Shown in pieces: positions 37,540 to 48,700 of a stretch of 64,000 nucleotides of DNA. Both the position numbers and the translations under genes were made by a program. Origin of the DNA: Ruminimicrobiellum sp045223915 (lineage in GTDB: Bacteria > Elusimicrobiota > Endomicrobiia > Endomicrobiales > Endomicrobiaceae); the NCBI GenBank assembly GCA_045223915.1, contig JBGUZU010000034.1, forward strand, positions 1-64,000. The letters run 5' to 3'. Each line of letters begins with the position of its first letter. Within the stretch, counting starts at the first letter, position 1. The notes beneath the pieces are model-generated. The model saw nothing but the letters and a program-made list of their open reading frames with translations, ran no database searches and was not told where the DNA came from.

Positions 37540-38793
37540 ATGTTTATAGATAAAGCAAAAATATTTATTACAGCCGGTCGCGGTGGCGACGGCTGTATTT
37601 CTTTTAGAAGAGAAAAGTTTGTGCCGCTTGGCGGTCCTGATGGCGGTAACGGCGGTAAAGGTGGGGATATTTATATCGAAACGGATATAAAAAAATCCAC
37701 ATTGTTGGACCTTTCTTACAGACCAAAATTTTTTGCAGAAAACGGCAGTCGCGGTGAAAGTTCGAACAAGTTTGGTAAATACGGACAAGATTTAGTAATA
37801 AAAGTTCCGTTAGGAACATTGATATACAAAAATAAAGAATTATTTGCGGATTTAAAAGAAGTAGGACAAAGAGTTTTAGTTGCCAAAGGCGGCAGAGGCG
37901 GCAGAGGAAACTCTTCTTTTAAAACTCAAAGACATACTGTTCCAAGAATTGCAGAAAAAGGTGAACCGGGTGAAACTGCGGAAATTGAACTTGAACTTAG
38001 ACTTATTGCAGACGTCGGTTTGGTTGGTTTTCCTAATGCGGGGAAATCTACTTTTTTGTCTGTAGTAAGTTCCGCAAGACCAAAAATCGCAGATTATCCT
38101 TTCACAACTCTTGAACCTAACTTAGGTGTTGTTTCTTTACACGACAAACAAATAGTTATTGCCGATATTCCCGGAATAATTGAAGGTGCAAGTTCCGGTA
38201 AAGGGTTGGGACTTGAATTTTTAAGGCATATAAAAAGAACGAAAGTTCTTTTGTATATGATAGATGTCAGCGGATTCGACGGCAGAGATCCTTACGACGT
38301 ATACAAAATATTGAACAACGAGCTAAAAAAGTATTCGAAATATTTATCTAAAAAACACATGGTTATAGCATTAAACAAAATTGATGCAACCGATTGCGAA
38401 CAAATAGTTAAAAAATTCAAAAAAAATATTAAAAATAAAAAAATTTTTGCTATATCCAATATGACGAAAGAAGGTATAGATAAACTATTGGAAACTATAG
38501 CAAAATTGGTTGAATTACCTGTAAAAGAAGAAGATATAAAATCAATTCCGGTAAAAAAATATATATATGAACCTGACTTTAAAATAGATGTAGATGAAGA
38601 CGGAGTTTATGTTATTTCCGGTAAAAAAATTGAAGTTTTAGCCGAAATGACAAAATTCAATGAAGAAGATGCCTTAAGAAGATTTCAAAATATATTGAAA
38701 AAAATGGGTGTAGAACTTGCATTGGAAGAAAAAGGATGCAAAGTCGGTGACACCGTCCGTATTGGCAACTTTGAGTTCGATTTTACGAAATAG
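37540..38793 (+). CDS. obgE: Obg family GTPase
   Basis: A 417-residue Obg with all three domains. The N-terminal glycine-rich Obg fold (about 1-158) begins MFIDKAKIFITAGRGGDGC; the G domain (about 159-330) has GFPNAGKST (G1), DYPFTTLEPN (G2), DIPGIIEGAS (G3) and NKID (G4); a C-terminal OCT domain (about 345-417) follows. Obg binds the 50S subunit late in its assembly and links it to the stringent response and growth. Its place behind L21 and L27 is conserved across bacteria. Confidence 0.96.
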   Translation: MFIDKAKIFITAGRGGDGCISFRREKFVPLGGPDGGNGGKGGDIYIETDIKKSTLLDLSYRPKFFAENGSRGESSNKFGKYGQDLVIKVPLGTLIYKNKELFADLKEVGQRVLVAKGGRGGRGNSSFKTQRHTVPRIAEKGEPGETAEIELELRLIADVGLVGFPNAGKSTFLSVVSSARPKIADYPFTTLEPNLGVVSLHDKQIVIADIPGIIEGASSGKGLGLEFLRHIKRTKVLLYMIDVSGFDGRDPYDVYKILNNELKKYSKYLSKKHMVIALNKIDATDCEQIVKKFKKNIKNKKIFAISNMTKEGIDKLLETIAKLVELPVKEEDIKSIPVKKYIYEPDFKIDVDEDGVYVISGKKIEVLAEMTKFNEEDALRRFQNILKKMGVELALEEKGCKVGDTVRIGNFEFDFTK

Positions 38794-38827
38794 AACATTT
38801 AAACTGAGCAATATTATTACAAAAAAG

Positions 38828-38940
38828 CAGAAATATTTTAGTTGCAACTTCAAATTTCCAAGCCTCATGTACCATTTACACTTTTGTACACTACGGCTCG
38901 GAAATTTTTCGTTTCACTTGCAACTATTTCTGTTTTTTTT
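38828..38940 (+). terminator. long imperfect hairpin ending in a T-run, terminator of the rplU operon
   Basis: CAGAAATA (38828-38835) pairs with TATTTCTG (38925-38932); further in, TAGTTGCAA with TTGCAACTA, AAATTTCC with GGAAATTT, AGCC with GGCT, and GTAC with GTAC at the top. Eight T follow at 38933-38940. The apex (CATGTAC...GTACACT) resembles that of the hairpin after rpsG (TATGTAC...GTACACAT). This element fills a third of the 345-base gap before locus 2. Confidence 0.65.
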
Positions 38941-38974
38941 CTGCCCTTACATTTTGTTGGCGAATTCTTTATTT

Positions 38975-39003
38975 TGTCATTCCGCACTTGGTGCGGAATC
39001 TCG
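38975..39003. repeat. dispersed 29-base palindromic repeat, copy 1
   Basis: TGTCATTCCGCACTTG and the following bases to TCTCG contain an eight-base-pair stem (ATTCCGCA/TGCGGAAT). A second copy at 58048-58076 differs at one base. Two copies 19 kb apart in unrelated intergenic regions indicate a dispersed element. Confidence 0.7.
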
Positions 39004-39013
39004 CTGTTGTCGT

Positions 39014-39063
39014 TAAACTATAAAACATAAACCATAAACTAAAAATTGCCTTTAGCAATTTTT
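39014..39063. repeat. heptamer array plus AAAAATTGC hairpin core
   Basis: Four degenerate 7-mers (TAAACTA, TAAAACA, TAAACCA, TAAACTA; 39014-39041) run into a hairpin of AAAAATTGC (39041-39049) and GCAATTTTT (39055-39063). A T-A rich palindrome fills 39064-39090. Same element family as 34699-34751 and 54111-54313. Confidence 0.6.
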
Positions 39064-39094
39064 ATATATATAATATATTATATATATAAAATTG

Positions 39095-39122
39095 TTGACA
39101 AAATATTAAAATAACCTATACT
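39095..39122 (+). promoter_or_regulatory. promoter of giant locus 2 with a very short leader
   Basis: Perfect TTGACA at 39095-39100, a 16-base spacer and TATACT at 39117-39122. The expected start, 39129-39130, is only about ten bases before the ATG at 39139, mirroring locus 1. Confidence 0.7.
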
Positions 39123-39138
39123 TTCCTTAGGTGTTATT

Positions 39139-39699
39139 ATGATAGGAAAAATAGAAAACATCAGTATGTTTGTTTTGTCCGAAATAGCAATCAAAGTTAT
39201 CGGATTGGTTGTAGCTTTTCTGATAATTTTGAATTGTGTTTTTTCTCCTGTGTTAACAAATATTACCGCAAACGACATATCGACTTTTTCGGATATACAA
39301 AAAGATGTTTTTTCCGCAGTGTTTTTTGTTGCAAATAAAATAGAGAAAATAAATTTTTCTTTAACATCAAAAATAGTTGCCGATACAACAAAAAAATCCG
39401 ATTCTCAAAAAGAAGAAAATAAAAGTTTACCTTGCAAGGTTAATGATTTTATTATTACAAGTTCACAGATACAAAATGAAACAATAAGAATGCAGTATGG
39501 TAGCAACGGAAGTATTGTTAATTACAATGATTTGTTGTATGATTACGGGAAACTGTCGACGGGATTTCATGTCTTTTGCGATAGATCTTTTTGCTTGTCG
39601 AGTATTATAGTTTTGTTTTATGCGTCTATAAAAAAATTATATGATAATATTTTAAATTTAAATATAAATAGAATAAATCCTGCTTTTATGCATATATAA
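39139..39699 (+). CDS. small membrane protein preceding giant ORF 2
   Basis: A 186-residue protein of unknown family. Hydrophobic segments lie at about residues 14-36 (IAIKVIGLVVAFLIILNCVF) and 150-163 (SSIIVLFYASIKK), with a polar middle that includes DTTKKSDSQKEENK. This is the plan of the 162-residue protein before giant ORF 1, although the sequences are not closely alike. A weak TTAGGTG precedes the ATG. The stop codon TAA (39697-39699) lies in the right arm of the hairpin at 39676-39709. Possible roles are a membrane partner of the giant, a leader for translation-dependent readthrough, or both. Confidence 0.65.
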   Translation: MIGKIENISMFVLSEIAIKVIGLVVAFLIILNCVFSPVLTNITANDISTFSDIQKDVFSAVFFVANKIEKINFSLTSKIVADTTKKSDSQKEENKSLPCKVNDFIITSSQIQNETIRMQYGSNGSIVNYNDLLYDYGKLSTGFHVFCDRSFCLSSIIVLFYASIKKLYDNILNLNINRINPAFMHI

Positions 39700-39714
39700 A
39701 AGCAGGATTTTTCT
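39676..39714 (+). terminator. terminator-like hairpin between the small gene and giant ORF 2
   Basis: Perfect 13-base-pair stem AATCCTGCTTTTA (39676-39688) with its complement at 39697-39709, an eight-base loop and a T-rich tail. The small gene's stop codon is in the right arm. The giant gene's GGAG lies just after the tail. Confidence 0.75.
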
Positions 39715-39727
39715 TTTGGAGAATGAT

Positions 39728-42700
39728 ATGAAAAAATTGTTTAATAAGCTTCCTTTCAAAAAGTTTATTGCCGTTTTTACATCTATAACATTTATCTTTA
39801 CGGGAGTATTCGGTAATTCCGCTTTTGCTTCAATCGGAACGAGTATGCCCGCAATAGATACTATAAAATTCGATAATCCTATAATCCCTTTATCCTTAGG
39901 AAAAATAACATCGGCAAAATATTTTGACAGTGAAGATATTATTATCGACATACAGGATTTACATTGCCATGCCGAAACACAAAGAAAAATAGCTTCAATA
40001 ATAGGTTACATAGATAACGAATATAATATAAGCAATGTATATTTGGAAGGTGCTTTTAAAACTGTAGATACTTCTTGGCTTTCGGCTTTCAATAATAATC
40101 AAAACGGAACAAAAGTTTTGGAAGGGTTAATAGATTCCGGAAAACTTAGCGGAACCGAATATTATTCTATTATGAATAATAAGAAAAACTTTGTTCTTGG
40201 TATAGAAAAAGAAGAACTATATAAAGAAAATATTAAGTTATTGGGGTCGATATTATCTTTACAACCGGAAATAACCGCAATTTGTTCTCAACTTGAAAAA
40301 GAAATAAGTAAGGTAAAAAGAGATTATTCCGGAAAACAAGCAAGAAAATTGCAAAGGCTTATAAAATCTTTTAAAGAAAAAGAAATAGATGCCAAACATT
40401 TTTATTCTCAAATGAAGATGTTAGCCGATTCGGTAAATATATCTGTTAATAAATATCCCAACATTAAAATATATATTTCCCTTTTGGATAAAGCGCAATA
40501 TGTAAACGATAAAAAAGTTGTTTATGAATTTGCAAAATTTGTTTCCGAACTGAAAAATATATTGCCGTATCAGCAATATTCCGATTTATTAAAAAGAAGC
40601 AATAATTTTACAAATTTTGATGATATTTCTTTGGATTTAATAAATTTAAACAAACAAAATAGTATAACGAAAAAGTTAAGTTTGTCGAATTTTGAAAATT
40701 TCTTGGCATATTTGGAGTTTAATCAAAATATTAATCCTATAAAGTTAGTTCAGGAAGAAGAAGCTTTTATAAACGAACTATATGTTAAATTGGGAAGAAC
40801 AAAATACGAAAAAGAAGTAGCATTTTTAACAGATTTTATACCGACGATAAAGCAATATTTTACTGCAGATATTTCTGCAGATGAATATTATAAATTTGAC
40901 AAGAACTATGAAATATTTAAAACTATATGGCCGTCTTATTTTTCTGAAAGTATATTAAAAAATTTAGACCAATATCAAAAATTGTTAGCAAAATATCATA
41001 AGAACAATATTATAAGAGATCAAATTTTTGCAGATAGATTAATATCGCAGAAAAATGCAAATAACAAAATATCTATTAACGATACAACCTCTGCCGTTAA
41101 GCAGATAAAATCAAATCTCGGTACTAAAAAAGTAAAAGTGGTTGTTACCGGAGGTTTCCATACGAGAGGATTGGAAAGAATTTTTGAACAACAGAGAATA
41201 TCGTACATAATAATCACTCCGAAAATAACTCAGCCTGTGGAACAAGCAAAACAGATTTATATAGATAATGTCATGTATTATTCAAATTTACTGAAAAATA
41301 CAATAAATTTGGAACCTTTAACGCAAGAGCCTTTAAATGTGAGTTTCCCGAAAATATTAAATCTTATATTCTCAGAAGTTCAAAAAAATGCAATATTTGA
41401 AGAATATTCAAAAGATCAAGTAAATCAAGGTATAAAAGACTTTGTTCAAGAATATATCATAGCAAAACAATCCGGGTTTTACGGTAATGTTGAAATTTTA
41501 AATTGGGATATAACATCAATCGATTCCAAGAATAGAGCTGAATTTTATGTTGAATACAAAGATAATGCAAATAAAGGAACGATAAGCAACATAAAATATC
41601 GTTTTGTTGATGGGCAAATTATGCCGTATTCTTCAATAGATACGCAAAGAACAAAACAAATGTTGGAAAGAGTAACAACAAATAAATATGCTTTGCCGTC
41701 AATAGAGTTGGAACCGACAAATTCCGCAAGAAAGAAAATTGCAAAACATATTCTTGAACCGTTGAGACAGGTTTCCGGCAAATTTGTAACTTTAATGCCG
41801 TTTGAACAATTACATATGACAATCGGATACGATTCTACTCCTACACAACAACAAATAGATTCATTGGTACAACAAAATGACACCGATACTGATATTTTTT
41901 CCGCATTTAATGTATTGGGTGAAGACTTTATTAATTTCAGAACGTCCATGGCAGGAACATTAAAATTAATGCCGGACGGAGTAATAATATATGAAATTAC
42001 GGATAAAGATTTAATAGAAAATATGTTGAAGTTTAGAACAACATTAAAAACTATAGATTCGAAATTCGGTACTCCCAGTATCATTCATATGTCTATAGGA
42101 AGAATAACCGATATGAAACTTTTAGACGGTTCAGAACAATCCAAACAGGATTTAGCGGAATTGTTGGAAAAAATTAATGAAACTATATATGAAATAAACA
42201 AAAAAAATGCATTATCAAAGATAAAAACTTCATTTACTCTAAAAGCCGGTTATGTTTCTTCTACCGGTGATAAAGATTTTGTATTTAGAAGAATATTACC
42301 AAAGAAAGAAACTCTAAACGTATTAAAAAAATTTACAACAAAAGCCAAACTAAAATTCAACAATATTTATGAAATTATAATTGCTCCTGTTGTAGAAGAA
42401 ACAGTTTTCAGATTAGCTCCGTTTTTTATAGCAAGTTCTTTTGTAACTAATCAGGTGTCAATAGTTCCTGCAATAGTTACCGGTATCATCGGTATTTTCG
42501 GATTTTCTTTTGCACATCCTCTTATAGATAGATTAAACAATTTCATTGTTAAAAAAGTAGAGGATGGTACTATAAAAAATGATTTTATCTCCGAACTTTT
42601 TGATAAAAAATTGCCGGTAAGAGATGTAAGAAATTTTCTTATACCTTCGATAATTTTGACTACAGTATATATTGTTGTTTCATTCCTGGCTCCTCAATCG

Positions 42701-45700
42701 GCATTTATAGCTTTTGGTATAACTACAGTTATTCATTCCGTATATAATTTTATAACGGAATTGCTAAATAAAGACAAGTTAACTGTAATACAAAGTTCCT
42801 CATCTCAAGATAAAAATTTAGATTCCGAGATAGATCAAATAATAGACACTTTGGAAGATATTTCAAGAAATAAATATCTCGGTTACAGACAGGAAAGGAA
42901 CGCTTTTATTGATGATTTTGAAAATATAGGGGAAGATAAAAATCTTATTACACAAAAAGTTATAGAGCTTTTCAATTTCGTTGCCGAAAATCACAAAAAA
43001 TCAAATAGTTTCGATCTTGTATTTTTATTGGAACCTATATTAAATATTTCTGCGTCTTTAAGAGATGAACAAGGTAACTTGTTGTTTGATGAAGTTTTTG
43101 ATTACATTTTTAAACAGGCTATGGACAAGAAGAATAACTCAACAAGATATTTTGATGTGTTGATGGACAGCGCAAAATATTTTTATAAAACAGGACAAAT
43201 AGGTTGTGTTCATAAAATATTTGATTCTTTGTACAAAAATAAAAGTTCTGTTGTAAATATGACTGATTACAAAAAATTTGCTTTGCCGGTACCATCACCT
43301 TTTTCTTTTGACAGTATTGCAGAATGGGAATACGAAGTATATAAGATTATGGATACGGATGATTCTTTTGAGGTTTGGTTTATTCCTATGTTGGAAGTAC
43401 TTCTATCATCTTCTTCCGGGGAAATTGACGAATATGCAAAAGCATACATAAGAGCATTGTACAAAAGCGGTAAATCAACAAAACCTCCGTTTATAAGAGG
43501 TATTGATGAGTATGAGTGGACAAAAAGCTTTTATGAAATTTGCGAAGAAAAAGAAAGTTCAACCCGACAAGAACAAAGTGAACCTTTATTAGATGAAGAA
43601 AATATAAATTTATTTGCGGATAATCCAGAAATTTTAAAAACTAACAATTTGTATTTAAGTGATATAATATCAAGACTTCAATTTTTAAAACAAGATAATC
43701 CTTCAAATGAAATTTTTAATAGTGAAGAATATACGAAAATCCTTGAACAATTAAATGCAGCTTTGGCATTGCCCAAGCAAGAGCAAATAGAAGTTGTTAC
43801 AACACAAATGAACGAATTGGCTTTTTTGTTTATAGATAACGATTGCTTTAGAGATACAAAAGTATTAAAGATGTTAGTGCCGATAATGACTTTTATTGAA
43901 AGTACCGAAACTTCACAAAGTTTGTTGAGTTATGTAGCAAGAAATCTTAATGTTCGTTATGTCGGTTATGAAGATATGGTGCTGGATATAATTTCGTTTA
44001 TGTACGATATAAACAGACAAGAATCGTTGTCTTTAATAAAAGGGTTATATAACGAATTTAGAAAACAAGATAAGTTTGGTGCAAACAGGTCACAATGGAC
44101 ACCTAAAAGTTTGCAAGCGGCTTATGCTAATATTCCGGCGCAGTTGAAGGATAAAATAAAAACGTATAAAGATTTGGAAGAATTTTATTATACAATCGGT
44201 ATTGAGTTTGACAGCATACAAGAAGAATCTGCAATATATGACAGAAGGCTTTATATTCCGGAATATCAATTACTTCTTGACAGGATTCCGGCCTCGGTTT
44301 CAGGGGCAAAACAACAAGCAATAAAATATTTCAGGTCATTAAAGAAACAATTTTTATCAACACAAGCAACAGATGAAGACAGCAACAATGCATCATTATA
44401 TTTTGAGGCACTTGAATCTGTGCTTGAAAACAACATTTTGGCCTTATCTGAAATTAATAAAGCAAATAGAGATGCAATAGAAGATTCTTTCTATTTTATA
44501 GAGGAAATGATAAATAGTTTTGCTGTTTTAAACGAAGAAGCAGCAGATAAAGCAAAAGTTTCATTGGAAAGGATGAAAAAAAATTTTTATTCTCACAAAG
44601 TGACGGTTTCTGATTTGGTTAGTTTAAAGAAATGGGCTGTTGCAGATATGGATAAAATTACAGAATTGCATACTTTGATAAATGCTGTTCATCAAACCGC
44701 CATAGGAAGTTTAATGAGTAAGTTAAAGTTCAGTAATATAGGAAATCAGTTTGTCTTTAAAGAAAATGATACCGAACATTTAAGTTTCTTTGACTGTTCA
44801 AGAACAGGAATGAGTAAACAAATGGAAGATTTTGTATCTTCTTTAAATTTGGTTACCTTTTTGAAAAGCGGAGTAAGAATTGTTTCAAAAGATAATAAAA
44901 TTATATATTCGAAAAGTTTGGGTGCTCATAGTGTTGATATAATGGTTGATCTTGATGAAGGAATAAGGGTTACTTTCAATGATTCCGGAAGGGGTGACGG
45001 AAATGCAATGAGAGTTCTTTTGCTTGCTACTCTCTTTTCGCAAGTCGGTTTTGATATAACGAATATTGATACAAAAGTATCCGCAGATACTTATGCATAC
45101 GGAGTTTGTAATTTTACGGCAATGTATTCATTGCCGAAAGGTTCAATAAGTAACGGAATTGATTATGCAAAATATTTTGAACAGGCATTGAATATTCTCG
45201 GTGATGTGACAGATTTGGACTACGACATAGAAGGAAACGATGTAGACAGTGATAAACATAGTTATCATCAATTTGATATTCCTTCTTATAGCCTTGAAGA
45301 TTTTGCGAAATTGAAAAATTCCACCAATATGCCGAGAGGTTTTGAAAGAATATCCACATTAAAACAAGAGTGGCAAACAAGAAGCACGGTATTGGGTAAT
45401 TTAAAAAAACAAATAGAGCAAAAAGGTGTAGGAGTCGGGCTTGATGGAGTTTATGATTATTTGTCGATAAGTTCGGATAAAAGAAATGTATGGGAAATTG
45501 TCAGTGAATATGTTAAAGGTAAGCTTATAATCGATGAGAATGGTATTTTAGTAAGAAATGAAAAGTATGACGGCATAGATAGACTATTGAGTGCTATCAA
45601 AAGAAATGTTGATGATTCGTTAAGGCAAGCTCAGGTTATTAATTTGTTGGATTATGATAATTTTAATTTTGAAACCGAAGGCTATATCGGCGGGATGGTT

Positions 45701-48700
45701 GCTTTAAGCGGTCTGTTAAGATTAGATGGAAAAGGATGGTTATCCGTAAAAACCGCTGTTGATAAAGAAAGAAAAAGAACAAAGTTTGCTTATGTTGAGT
45801 TTGTAGATTTTAACGGTAACAGAACAAATCTGGATTATAAAGATTTAATAAAAATATTAAAAGAGTCCGGATATGCCGTAAAAGAACAAAAGCCGAGAAG
45901 TGCTTCGGAAAAGAAAGAATCGTTAACCGTATTAAAAGAAAGAATTTTGTTCCCTAAAGATGGAATATATACAAGAGGTATGAGTGTTTCCGGTCAATCG
46001 GACAGATATATTCCCGAAAGAATTACTTACAAGAAAGCTAATGTTAATCAAGATACTATGTGGGTTGTTTCTTATACTACACCGGAAGATGTTGCGACAA
46101 TAATGAACGCAGGTGCTATTATGACGACTACAGGCGGAATGTTAAGTCATGCAAATATTACCGCAAGAGAAAATCATAAAACTGCAATACTTTCCAACGG
46201 ACAATGGGTTGACGGTAAATTGGTGGTACCTTATTATTCCATAGAATCTCCTATAGAACAAAAAGGAGATTATGAAATACAAAAAATATCCGAACACAGA
46301 TTAGTATTGGAAGAAGGAGATATCGTTTTAGCTAACGGACTTAACGGAAGAGTCTTAGTTTACAGAGATATTCCGGAAATATATGAAATACAAAAAGCCA
46401 TAGACAATAATGATATTGATTTTATAATCAGGTATATACAAAATCATTATCAAGATGAAAATATCAGAGAAATTGTTGAGTATATATTCTTGCAAGTAGT
46501 TACCGAAGAAGAAAAAGAAAAAATAACACAATTTTTGTTGGCTTGGGAAGACCCGGAAATAAAAGAAAAAATTTCCGAATTGGTAAAGGTGTATACGGGT
46601 GAGAAAATAAAAGCACTAAAAATATATATTGAAAACGAGAAAAATATAAAAGATGCAAGTATAAGACTTGCTGTAATAAAGTTTATAGAACAGGAATTAG
46701 ATGCATTACAGTATTCTTTAACTGACGATGAAATTGCAGAAGAAAAGAGAAAGTTGTCGGAAATTGTTACAACGGATAGAGAAACCGCACGTTCACAAAT
46801 AGCAAAAGAATTTAATGGAATGATTAAGAAAGCTAAAGAAATATTATCTAAAACCAATATATCCGAAGATGATAAAGATGAGTTGATAAAAATAAGAGAA
46901 AGAGCAATAGTTTGGGAGTTTGACAGCATTCCGGAAATGATAGGCTTGATTTCCAAGATAGATAATATAATAAGTTCGGAAACAGGTGTAGATTACGAAA
47001 CGGAAATAAAAGATTTTGAAGACATAAGAGCAAAAGATGTTGTGAGATACGGAACAAAGACAACCGAACTTGCAAAACTTGCAAGATTATTTAAAGATAA
47101 AGGAATATCCGTTGCAGGTATACCTGATGGAATAGGTATAAGTAAAGATGTATTAAGAATCTTTTTTGAACATAACGGTGTTTCTCAATATCCGAAACTA
47201 ATGAAGGATTTTGAAAATGCAATAAAAGAGAGAAACAGAGGAAAAGCAATCGAGTTAGGAAAACAAATATCGGACTTTATTGAAAATTTAGATGACGAAT
47301 ATTTGGAAGCATATTTTGGCTCTAAATTAGATAGTGATAAAAAATATGCCGTAAGATCTTCCGGAGTAGGTGAAGACGGAGAAAATCATGCTTTTGCCGG
47401 AATGGCAAAAACAGTGTTAAATGTAGGCAGAGATGATGTTTATGCAAGTGTAAAAGAGGGATGGAAATCGTTCTTTACAACAACATGTATAGAAGATATG
47501 ATTAAAAACGGCATTGTTGTTCAACCTGCACTGTTAATACAGGAAATGGTTGTTGATGTTAAAAAAGCAGGAGTAGTATTCACAAGGGATAATAGCGGCA
47601 ATTTAACGATAGAAGGTGTTTTAGGATTGGGTGAAGGACTTGTTTCAGGAAGAATAACTCCCGATCATGTGACGGTTAGAGCATCCGACGGAAGAATAGA
47701 ATACCGCAGAGCTTTGAATAACATGATAAAGATAGAAGAAAAAGAGCAAGGCGGAACAAGAGTAGCAAAAATCACCGATGAAGAAAGAATTGAAAGAATT
47801 TTGGACGAAGAAACAATAAAACAATTGCAAGAAATAGCAAATATATTGGAAGAAGATGCGGGATATCCTGTAGATATAGAGTTTGCTATAGACGGAAACG
47901 GTAAAATATTTGTTTTGCAAAGGAGAGCAATAACGACTTTGCCTTCTTTTGAAAAAAATGACTTTTTAGAACAACAGGCAGACAAAAAAAGCGGTTTTAC
48001 GATAGATCAATCGGAAATAGATAATGCTATATATGCTCTTTCCGGTGTGATGTTTTATGATGAATTAAAAAAGATAATGGAAACCTTGTCGAATTTACCG
48101 GAAGATGTTAACGCAAAATATGCTGTTATTGTTGAACAGATAAAAGAACTTGTCGAATTTTTAAAGAAGAACCATAAGAAAAGTTATGATCCGATGTTAA
48201 CATTGGAAGATAGTTACGGACAATACTATAAAGAAGATACACCTACCGGTAAACTCAGAAAATTTTGTTTGGAAAACAACCTTATTAAAGATTATGATTC
48301 AAATGTTAAGTTAACTAAGGTCTTAATATATATCTTAGTACCATTCCTTACACTTACGGATGTTAACAATTCCGGAAAAATGTTGTTCTATTCCGTAATT
48401 GATTCTTTGTTTATGGACGGAGAAAAAGACAGAGATGAATTTAGCTTGTTGTCGGAAATGGGACTATTCATGTCTTTTGCAGGGCATATAAATCCGGATT
48501 TTGTTCAATATATTGTAGATAAACTTTTAAGTAAAGGTCTTATATCCGCAGATGAAGAAATACCTTATGCGATTAAAAGTGAATTGAACGGATATGATGG
48601 ATTAAAACAATATTATTTTGCCATTTTTTCAAAAGAACAAATTAACGAAAACTTATCAAAAGCTTTAATTGAAAACGGGGCAAAGCTGAATAATATCGTT

